A DNA stretch of 64,000 nucleotides from CAKRJP01 sp963589425 (GTDB lineage: Bacteria > Bacillota > Clostridia > Lachnospirales > Lachnospiraceae): the NCBI GenBank assembly GCA_963589425.1, contig CAVAKZ010000004.1:1-64000 (forward strand), in the 5' to 3' direction. Made by a program: the position numbers and the translations under genes. The notes under the pieces were generated by a model, which was not told the origin of the DNA, did no database searches, and was given only the letters and a program-made list of their open reading frames with translations. Positions 15,773 through 22,344 of this stretch are shown here, piece by piece; the first letter of the stretch is position 1, and each line of letters starts with the position of its first letter.

Positions 15773-17848
15773 CTACTCTTCTGCAGCCCTCTTAGCAATC
15801 TCTGCTTCCTGAACTTCTGATGGCGCCTGCTCATAGCGGGCAAACTCATAAGAATAGCTTCCCCTTCCACCGGTCATGGATCTGAGGCTTGTGCAATAGC
15901 CAAAGAGACCTGTCATAGGAATATCTGCAACTATTTCCTGATAGCCACCGGATACCGGATTCATTCCAAGAACACGTCCACGTCTCTTGTTTAAATCTCC
16001 CATAACATCTCCGGTATAATCATCCGGAACCAATACCTTTACAGATGCTATAGGTTCTAGGAGGATTGGTCCTGCCTCCATAAAGCCCTTCTTGAAAGCC
16101 TGAATGGTAGCGGTCTTAAATGCCATCTCAGAAGAATCTACCGGATGGTAAGATCCATCATAGAGAGTTGCCTTAACCCCAACTACCGGATAACCTGCCA
16201 AAGGTCCCTTTCCTACTGATTCCTGTAATCCCTTTTCAACTGCCGGGAAGTAATTCTTTGGTACTGCACCTCCCACAACACACTCTTCAAATACATATGG
16301 AGTCTCTAAATCTCCAGAAGGTTCAAATCTCATCTTTACATGACCATACTGACCATGACCACCGGATTGTTTCTTATACTTAGTATCTACATCTGAATTC
16401 TTCTTAATCGTCTCTCTAAATGCAACCTTTGGAGTCTCTAAAGTCACCTCGCATTTATACCGCTCTAAAAGCTTGCTTACTACAATCTCCAGATGCTGGT
16501 CACCCATTCCATAAATCAAGGACTGGCGATTCTCACTGTCATTGACAGCTTTTAAGGTAACATCCTCTGCCATCATCTTCTGAAGAGCCTGGGACACCTT
16601 ATCCTCGTCTCCTTTATTCTTAGTTACATACTTCATATAGGTATAAGGCTTGGAATATTCTGTCCTTCCATAGATTACCGGAGTATTCTTAGCGGATAAG
16701 GTATCTCCGGTTTTCGTATTGGCCAGTTTACCGATGGCTCCGATATCACCTGCAAAAAGCTCCTGAACTTCCACCGGTTTGTTTCCAATCATGGTATAGA
16801 TCTTTCCAAGCTTTTCATCTGTATCAGAACTTGTATTTACCAGAACATCCTCTCCCTTTAATACACCGGAGCATACCTTTACGAAGGAGTACTTTCCGAT
16901 AAATGGATCCACCATGGTCTTAAATACATAAGCGCTCTTAGCCTTTGCAAAATCGTAATTAGCTTCATAAATTTCATTGGTCTTGCGGTTTAATCCGGCA
17001 CATTCCTTCCAGTCCGGACTTGGGAAGAAACGAACAATATCAGATAAGAGGTTGGCAACGCCCTGGGCCTCTGTATTAGATCCCATAGCCACCGGCACGA
17101 TACTTCCACTCATAACCTCTGTACGCATGGCTGCTCGAATCTCCTCTACAGAAAACTCATCCCCCTCAAAGTAGCGCTCCATATATTCTTCACTGATCTC
17201 TGCAACTGCCTCTAAAAGTTTCTCCCGATACTTCTCTAGATTCTCCCTACTGTAATCCGGGATCTCGCACTCTTCTCTCTGTCCAAGACCTGTATATCTT
17301 CTGGCTGCATTCTTAATAATATTAACGTATCCTACTAATTTTTCATTCTCACGAATAGGCATGAAATGTGGGGCAATGACTTTTCCATACCTTTCAGTAA
17401 GGTCTTCCACTACCTGACGGAAACTGGCATCATCCACGTCCATCTCTGTAACATAGATCATACGAGGCAGGTTGTACTTGTCGCAAAGCTCCCAAGCCTT
17501 CTCCGTACCAACTTCCACACCGGCCTTACCGGATACTACGATAACTGCTGCATCTGCCGCACTAACTGCTTCTTCTACTTCACCCACAAAGTCGAAATAT
17601 CCGGGAGTGTCAAGAATATTGATCTTGGCCTTCTCCCACTCAATCGGTACTAAGGTGGTACTTAGAGAAAACTTCCGCTTCTGCTCTTCTTTATCAAAAT
17701 CACTGATGGTATTGCCATCTGCGATCTTACCCATACGACTTGTTGCTCCCGATACATAGGACATGGCCTCTACGAGACTGGTCTTACCGCTTCCGCCATG
17801 TCCTAATAATACTACGTTTCTAATTTCATCCGTTCTGTAAACTTTCAT
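15773..17848 (-). CDS. Elongation factor G-like translational GTPase (EF-G paralogue)
   Basis: 691 residues with full EF-G architecture: GTPase domain, EF-Tu domain 2, domains III-V (QSGGHGQYGHVKMRFEP in domain IV, MTGGRGSYSYEFARYEQAP at the end). It differs from the housekeeping FusA in G1 (GHGGSGKTS, residues 16-24, in place of AHIDAGKTT) and in G4, where N-K-x-D is replaced by T-E-M-D (about residues 134-137). Loss of the G4 Asn-Lys may weaken guanine specificity. Paralogues of this kind are widespread in Firmicutes with unclear roles in translation or ribosome recycling. It is transcribed alone from 17890-17918. Confidence 0.88.
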   Translation of the reverse strand: MKVYRTDEIRNVVLLGHGGSGKTSLVEAMSYVSGATSRMGKIADGNTISDFDKEEQKRKFSLSTTLVPIEWEKAKINILDTPGYFDFVGEVEEAVSAADAAVIVVSGKAGVEVGTEKAWELCDKYNLPRMIYVTEMDVDDASFRQVVEDLTERYGKVIAPHFMPIRENEKLVGYVNIIKNAARRYTGLGQREECEIPDYSRENLEKYREKLLEAVAEISEEYMERYFEGDEFSVEEIRAAMRTEVMSGSIVPVAMGSNTEAQGVANLLSDIVRFFPSPDWKECAGLNRKTNEIYEANYDFAKAKSAYVFKTMVDPFIGKYSFVKVCSGVLKGEDVLVNTSSDTDEKLGKIYTMIGNKPVEVQELFAGDIGAIGKLANTKTGDTLSAKNTPVIYGRTEYSKPYTYMKYVTKNKGDEDKVSQALQKMMAEDVTLKAVNDSENRQSLIYGMGDQHLEIVVSKLLERYKCEVTLETPKVAFRETIKKNSDVDTKYKKQSGGHGQYGHVKMRFEPSGDLETPYVFEECVVGGAVPKNYFPAVEKGLQESVGKGPLAGYPVVGVKATLYDGSYHPVDSSEMAFKTATIQAFKKGFMEAGPILLEPIASVKVLVPDDYTGDVMGDLNKRRGRVLGMNPVSGGYQEIVADIPMTGLFGYCTSLRSMTGGRGSYSYEFARYEQAPSEVQEAEIAKRAAEE

Positions 17849-17889
17849 ATAATTCCAGCCTCCTTGTCCGCTAAAAATACTATGTAAAT

Positions 17890-17918
17890 ATTGTACTAAA
17901 ACTTCTTTTACTTTACAA
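17890..17918 (-). promoter_or_regulatory. Promoter of the EF-G-like gene
   Basis: Minus strand TTGTAA (17913-17918), 17 nt, TACAAT (17890-17895), followed by AAGGAGG before the ATG at 17848. Confidence 0.6.
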
Positions 17919-18004
17919 CTCTTTTATGCATATTTTACAAATTATATCAATTACTCCATCATTCATCTGGAAAAGTTACTTTTTCGCTTTAAAGCGTCGG
18001 TGTA

Positions 18005-18033
18005 TTGACTTTATGTTAAGAAAGCCTTACAAT
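18005..18033 (+). promoter_or_regulatory. Promoter of tyrA-aroA
   Basis: TTGACT (18005-18010), 17 nt, TACAAT (18028-18033). Start expected near 18040. A TATAAGC-AA-GCTTATA inverted repeat (18054-18069) sits in the leader about 15-30 nt downstream and may be an operator or RNA hairpin. Confidence 0.7.
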
Positions 18034-18078
18034 GAAGTAATGTTCGTGTCTTATATAAGCAAGCTTATAAGGGTAATT

Positions 18079-18114
18079 ATGATTTCTGTAAATGCATGGC
18101 TGAACTACTACTAA
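18079..18114 (+). CDS. Possible aromatic leader peptide, 11 aa, before tyrA
   Basis: ATG at 18079 is preceded by AAGGG (5-nt gap) and reads MISVNAWLNYY then TAA at 18112. One Trp and a terminal Tyr-Tyr pair are present. It lies in the transcribed leader of the aromatic genes, 29 nt before the tyrA start. Trp and Tyr codons in such a position could sense aromatic tRNA charging. With only eleven codons chance cannot be excluded, and no clear terminator hairpin follows. Confidence 0.4.
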   Translation: MISVNAWLNYY

Positions 18115-18143
18115 AATTACAAATAAAGGGGGATTCTATTAAA

Positions 18144-19238
18144 ATGAAAAAGAAAATCGGATTTATTGGTCTGGGCTTAATTGGGGGCTCTATTGCAAAG
18201 GCCATCAGACAATATTATCCGGATTACGAAATTGTAGCCTTTGATAAAAGCAAGGAAACCCTGGCCTATGCAACCCAGGATTCTATTATAGATGTAGCTG
18301 CTACTACTATTGATGATAATTTTTATCACTGCGACTATATTTTTCTGTGTGCTCCGGTAGCCTTCAATACAGCTTACCTGTCACAGGTGCAAAAATATTT
18401 AGATGACAAGGTGATTCTTACTGATGTTGGCAGTGTAAAAACCAACATTCATGAGGAAGCCAAAAATTTAGGAATTGAAAAATATTTTATTGGCGGCCAT
18501 CCTATGGCAGGTTCGGAGAAAAGCGGCTTTATGAATTCTAAGGCCATGTTAATCGAAAATGCCTACTATATTTTGACACCTACCAAGAAAGTGCCCCGGG
18601 AGAAGGTTGATCGCTACCAGGAATTTGTCACTTCCCTGAAGGCCATCCCTGTGGTTCTAGACTATGATCTCCATGATGAAATTACAGGTACCATCAGTCA
18701 TCTGCCTCATATTATTGCGTCTACCTTGGTTAATTTTGTGAAGGATACAGATACAGAAGATGAGCTAATGAAACATTTAGCAGCAGGAGGTTTCAAGGAT
18801 ATTACCCGTATTGCATCCTCCTCTCCCACTATGTGGCAGCATATTTTAACCAAAAACAAGGATCACGTGTCCAAGATTTTGGGCCAGTATATTGAGACGC
18901 TAAAAGATGCAAAGGAACTGATTGACAAGGAGGATGCCTCTGGAATCTATCAAATGTTTGATTCTTCCAAAAATTACAGGAATTCGCTTCCAGGCATTTC
19001 CTCCGGTCCTATTAAGAAGGCCCATGCCATCTACTGCGACATTATTGACGAGACTGGTGGAATTGCAGCTATTGCCACCATTTTAGCTTCCAATGCTATT
19101 AGTATTAAAAATATTGGCATCGTCCATAACCGAGAATTTGAAGAAGGGGTTCTGCGTATTGAATTCTATGATGGAGATTCCTCCAAAAAGGCAAGAGAAT
19201 TATTGCAGAAATTTAGGTATGTAGTCTATGAGCGTTAA
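18144..19238 (+). CDS. tyrA: Prephenate dehydrogenase with C-terminal ACT domain
   Basis: 364 residues from ATG 18144, chosen because AAAGGGGG lies 11 nt upstream and the protein then begins MKKKIGFIGLGLIGGSIAKA, the NAD(P)-binding Rossmann start. HPMAGSEKSG (about residue 120) and the LPHIIASTLVNFV helix are family features. The last 70 residues form an ACT domain (GGIAAIATILASNAISIKNI), the usual site for tyrosine feedback inhibition. It converts prephenate to 4-hydroxyphenylpyruvate for tyrosine synthesis. The 3' end overlaps aroA by 11 nt. The upstream in-frame ATG at 18096 lacks a ribosome site. Confidence 0.95.
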   Translation: MKKKIGFIGLGLIGGSIAKAIRQYYPDYEIVAFDKSKETLAYATQDSIIDVAATTIDDNFYHCDYIFLCAPVAFNTAYLSQVQKYLDDKVILTDVGSVKTNIHEEAKNLGIEKYFIGGHPMAGSEKSGFMNSKAMLIENAYYILTPTKKVPREKVDRYQEFVTSLKAIPVVLDYDLHDEITGTISHLPHIIASTLVNFVKDTDTEDELMKHLAAGGFKDITRIASSSPTMWQHILTKNKDHVSKILGQYIETLKDAKELIDKEDASGIYQMFDSSKNYRNSLPGISSGPIKKAHAIYCDIIDETGGIAAIATILASNAISIKNIGIVHNREFEEGVLRIEFYDGDSSKKARELLQKFRYVVYER

Positions 19239-20532
19239 GACAATTATTCCTGCAAAGGGACTTCACGGAGAAGTTACAATTCCGGGAGACAAATCCATCT
19301 CCCACCGTTCGATTATGTTTGGTTCCATCGCCAGCGGAACCACAGAAGTAACGCATTTTTTGGAAGGAGCTGACTGCCTTTCCACTATTGACTGCTTTCG
19401 AAAAATGGGAATTGAAATCGAAAAGAAAGACAGCCGCATTCTGGTCCGGGGAAAAGGTCTAAGAGGCCTAAGCGCCCCTAAAGAAACTTTAAATGTGGGA
19501 AATAGTGGTACTACTACTCGGTTAATCTCCGGAATTTTATCGGGGCAAAGTTTCAGCTGTGTTTTATCAGGAGATGACTCCTTAAATTCCAGACCAATGG
19601 CAAGAATCATGACTCCCCTAAATAGTATGGGAGCTAATATCAGCAGCATAAAGGGCAACAACTGTGCCCCGCTTCGCATTGAACCCGGGAATTTAAAGAG
19701 CATTCACTACACTTCGCCGGTAGCTTCTGCCCAGGTAAAATCCTCTATACTTTTGGCAGGACTTTACACCACAGACGGAGAAACTTCAGTGACAGAACCG
19801 GCTCTTTCAAGGAATCACACAGAGCTAATGCTTCAAGGCTTCGGTGCCAGGGTAAGCTCCACCATGCACAAGGATGGCAGTGCCACTGCCAGCATAGAGC
19901 CTTGCATAGAGCTTTACGGTCAGCAAATCGAAGTGCCGGGAGACATTTCCTCTGCTGCCTACTTTATTGCTGCTGCCCTCTTGGTTCCAGGATCTGAGGT
20001 TCTTGTAAAAAATGTAGGAACCAATTTCACCAGAGCCGGTTTCCTAAAAGTATGTGAAAGCATGGGAGCTGACATCACCATAGTGGACTCTTCCATTCAA
20101 GGTGGAGAAGCAAGAGCAGACCTCTTAGTAAAAAGCAGTTCCTTAAAAGCTACTACTATTGAGGGAGATCTGATTCCTAGCTTAATCGATGAGATTCCAA
20201 TGATCGCAGTAATGGCAGCCTTGGCAGAAGGCACCACCATCATAAAAGATGCTACTGAGTTGAAGGTAAAAGAAACTGACCGAATCTCCACTGTCACAGA
20301 GGCATTAAGAAAGATGGGAGCAGACATCACCCCAACAGAAGATGGCATGATTATTCAGGGTGGCAAAGCCCTAAAGGGGGCTACAATAAACAGTTACCTA
20401 GATCACAGAATTGCCATGGCATTTTCAGTTGCAGCCTTGGTGGCACAGGGCGAAACTAGGATATTGGACAGCCAATGCGTAGATGTATCCTATCCGGCCT
20501 TCTTCTCAAATTTGGAGGAGTTACAGCGGTAA
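19228..20532 (+). CDS. aroA: 3-phosphoshikimate 1-carboxyvinyltransferase (EPSP synthase)
   Basis: 434 residues, normal length. Active-site signatures: PGDKSISHRSIMFG near residue 18, GNSGTTTRLISG near 90, LSGDDSLNSRPM near 115, KETDRIS near 343 and the terminal DHRIAMAF motif. It makes 5-enolpyruvylshikimate-3-phosphate from shikimate-3-phosphate and PEP in the shikimate pathway. Overlap with tyrA means translational coupling. The next element downstream is the toxIN locus, which starts only about 20 nt after this stop codon. Confidence 0.96.
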   Translation: MSVKTIIPAKGLHGEVTIPGDKSISHRSIMFGSIASGTTEVTHFLEGADCLSTIDCFRKMGIEIEKKDSRILVRGKGLRGLSAPKETLNVGNSGTTTRLISGILSGQSFSCVLSGDDSLNSRPMARIMTPLNSMGANISSIKGNNCAPLRIEPGNLKSIHYTSPVASAQVKSSILLAGLYTTDGETSVTEPALSRNHTELMLQGFGARVSSTMHKDGSATASIEPCIELYGQQIEVPGDISSAAYFIAAALLVPGSEVLVKNVGTNFTRAGFLKVCESMGADITIVDSSIQGGEARADLLVKSSSLKATTIEGDLIPSLIDEIPMIAVMAALAEGTTIIKDATELKVKETDRISTVTEALRKMGADITPTEDGMIIQGGKALKGATINSYLDHRIAMAFSVAALVAQGETRILDSQCVDVSYPAFFSNLEELQR

Positions 20533-20549
20533 AAATACTATAAATTATA

Positions 20550-20577
20550 TTGACTATTTTTCTGATTCTGCTATTAT
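20550..20577 (+). promoter_or_regulatory. Promoter of the ToxI antitoxin RNA
   Basis: TTGACT (20550-20555), 16 nt, TATTAT (20572-20577), placing the start at the first bases of the ToxI-like repeat. Confidence 0.6.
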
Positions 20578-20580
20578 AGG

Positions 20581-20649
20581 ATTAAAGGTGAGTCCTACCT
20601 ATAAGTGGAAGTTGTAAAAGCGCAAGAATCGCTTCTGGTGATTCTTCAT
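20581..20649 (+). ncRNA. toxI: ToxI-like antitoxin RNA of a type III toxin-antitoxin system
   Basis: The segment 20586-20616 reads AGGTGAGTCCTACCT then ATAAGTGGAAGTTG. From memory, the repeat of the known ToxI RNA has AGGTGA...TACCT then TTAAGTGCAGCT: the AGGTGA / TACCT pseudoknot stem and the AAGTG loop are shared. Here there is one recognisable copy, then an AAGAATC / GATTCTT hairpin, in place of a multi-copy tandem array. Order promoter, ToxI, terminator, toxN is exactly that of toxIN loci. Identification rests on this layout and on the ToxN protein downstream. Confidence 0.65.
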
Positions 20650-20680
20650 AGTGGCTATGCTAAAAAGCATAGCCACTTTT
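20650..20680 (+). terminator. Terminator between ToxI RNA and toxN
   Basis: AGTGGCTATGCT / AGCATAGCCACT, 12-bp perfect stem with AAAA loop, then TTTT. In toxIN loci a leaky terminator here sets the RNA:toxin ratio. Confidence 0.9.
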
Positions 20681-20696
20681 AACTTTAAGGAGGAAT

Positions 20697-21220
20697 ATGA
20701 AACAAGAGAGATTAAATTTATATCGTGTAGATATGAAATATATTAGAAATTTGCATAATATTGACAACAGAGTGTCATCTGTTTCGCCACAAATAGGAAA
20801 ACAACACCGAATATATGTTGGTACAGTGGTCATATGCAACGAACATAAATATCTTATACCATTATCTCATCCAGTAGAAAAACATAAAAAATGAGTCCTA
20901 GAGCTGATTTTGATAAAATATTTGACAAGAAAGGCAAATTACTGGGGGTTTTAAATTATAATCTTATGATTCCGGTGAATGATAATCAGCTAATAAAAGT
21001 AAATCTTAAAACCGACAAAAGAGATTCTATACCAGAAAAACACTATAAACAGTTATGCATTGATGAACTTACATGGTGCCGAAAAAACGCTGAAACAATA
21101 ATCAATAAAGCAAACTGTCTATATAATCTATGCAAAAGCAACTCTAATTATAAAGGAATAAGTAGATGCCTTAATTACGAAAAACTTGAAAAAGCATGCA
21201 CTCGTTACAATAACAAATAA
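20697..21220 (+). pseudogene. toxN: ToxN/AbiQ-family endoribonuclease toxin, split by a frameshift
   Basis: Two adjoining frames together spell a full ToxN: 20697-20894 gives LYRVDMKYIRNLHNIDNRV, YVGTVV and HKYLIPLSHPVEKHKK; 20891-21220 continues with LGVLNYNLMIPVN, YKQLCIDELTWCRKNAETI and a C-terminal CLNYEKLEKACTRY. The total of about 174 residues matches the family. The break is a run of six A at 20886-20891 followed by TGA; a seventh A would restore one frame. AAGGAGGAAT precedes the ATG. The toxin cleaves RNA and is held by ToxI. Either a real loss of function, a sequencing error in the homopolymer, or coupled translation through the ATGA overlap. Confidence 0.82.
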
Positions 21221-21225
21221 ACCTC

Positions 21226-21373
21226 CTGGCTGTTTTGCCGCATCTCTAATAGCCCTTGCAAACTGATACCGAACAAATGTATCTATATTTCTAGATGCCA
21301 AACCTATTCCTGACTGCTCATCAATTAATTTTTCTACCTCTGCCGGTATTCTGATGAAACAAATTACCATCAT
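21226..21373 (-). pseudogene. C-terminal remnant of an SPFH/Band-7 (YdjI-like) protein
   Basis: Minus-strand translation from 21373 gives IPAEVEKLIDEQSGIGLASR, then DTFVRYQFARAIRDAAKQPGG, the pattern at the end of the SPFH core in YdjI/virion-core type proteins (a P-E-E-V-x-K-M-I-D-E-x-SG motif, then a YQ-A-x-A-x-x-DAA-x-N-PGG helix). The similarity stops at the 3' end of toxN, after which the frame is antisense to the toxin. The gene body upstream is missing: panE begins immediately. I infer a gene destroyed when toxIN arrived or by deletion. Confidence 0.5.
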
Positions 21374-22332
21374 ATTCCCTGACGAATCGGCACAATCTCA
21401 TCTCTTCCGGAATAATCAAACTTCCCTTCATTTTTTTCTTCCAAGGCCTTGATCAGGTGATAGGTATACTCACAATAGGGGGTTGGTATATGACATTCCC
21501 GGCCCATTTCCATCATATTTCCTGCCAGCATCTCAATCTCTGTATGGCGACCTGCATCTAAATCCTGAAGGGTGGAGTAACGGGATGTGTATTTTACTCC
21601 GAAAAATAATTCAATTTCTTCTGAAAGCTCCACACCTTTACATTTGGCCACTGCTGCCACTTCTTTCCAAAGCTTGTTGGCAATAAAATAAACATGCTGG
21701 CTGTCGATATATGCCCCATGTCCCACAGACAATATGGCCTGGGGAAGGTTTTGGGATACGTTGGCTGCATACTTGCTCCACATATTCTTTAGAATATCTC
21801 CCTGATAATGGCATCCTAAATTGCACTTTTCAAATAAGTCTATTACGGCCTGAGCTCTTTTTGTCGGCTCTGTAATTCCCGGTTCTCCAAAAAACATTCC
21901 TGCAGTAATCTCTGGATTAAAATAGATCCTGCCTTCTTTTCTTGAAGATGCAATCCGCATATTGGCATATAGTAGATGTCCTATTCCAATTGCCTGGCCT
22001 ATTTTTTCTTCACTGGTGACCCCATTTAAAAGACTGATCACTATGGTATCTTCTCCTACAAGATTGGCTAGTTCCTTGATGGCTTCAGCCAGTCCCTGGT
22101 ACTTTGTTGCAATAAGCACCAGATCCTGCACTCCTGCCTCCTTGCTATCCTTTACCGGGAAGTAATAAATCTTGTCATTAATAGTGACACCATTTTCTTT
22201 TAGTCTCTCGCCCCGTTTTCCGTTGGCTATGACCACAAAGTCGTCTTTTAAATGGTCTGCCAATCCGGATATAAAATAGGATCCTACCGCACCAGCTCCT
22301 ATAAGAGCCACCTTCTTAATTTCATTTTCCAT
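21370..22332 (-). CDS. 2-dehydropantoate 2-reductase family protein (ApbA/PanE)
   Basis: 320 residues. The N-terminal Rossmann motif is GAGAVGSYFISGL (residues 12-24), then IATKYQGLAEA and LLNGVTSEEKIGQ, with the C-terminal ApbA_C helical domain containing the LWSKYAAN-like segment NMWSKYAANV and HTEIEMLAGNMMEMG. The family reduces ketopantoate to pantoate with NADPH, but many paralogues act on other 2-keto acids, so I give no symbol. It follows the cohesin-HATPase gene by 12 nt and is the last intact gene of the long minus-strand run. Confidence 0.87.
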   Translation of the reverse strand: MENEIKKVALIGAGAVGSYFISGLADHLKDDFVVIANGKRGERLKENGVTINDKIYYFPVKDSKEAGVQDLVLIATKYQGLAEAIKELANLVGEDTIVISLLNGVTSEEKIGQAIGIGHLLYANMRIASSRKEGRIYFNPEITAGMFFGEPGITEPTKRAQAVIDLFEKCNLGCHYQGDILKNMWSKYAANVSQNLPQAILSVGHGAYIDSQHVYFIANKLWKEVAAVAKCKGVELSEEIELFFGVKYTSRYSTLQDLDAGRHTEIEMLAGNMMEMGRECHIPTPYCEYTYHLIKALEEKNEGKFDYSGRDEIVPIRQGI

Positions 22333-22344
22333 TCTATGGTTTCC

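Noticed and set aside
20881..20900. Programmed -1 frameshift in toxN
   Set aside because: The A-run lacks the upstream A needed for a standard X-XXY-YYZ slippery heptamer (it reads T-AAA-AAA-T), and no stimulatory structure was seen. Loss of one A or a read error is simpler, though not excluded.
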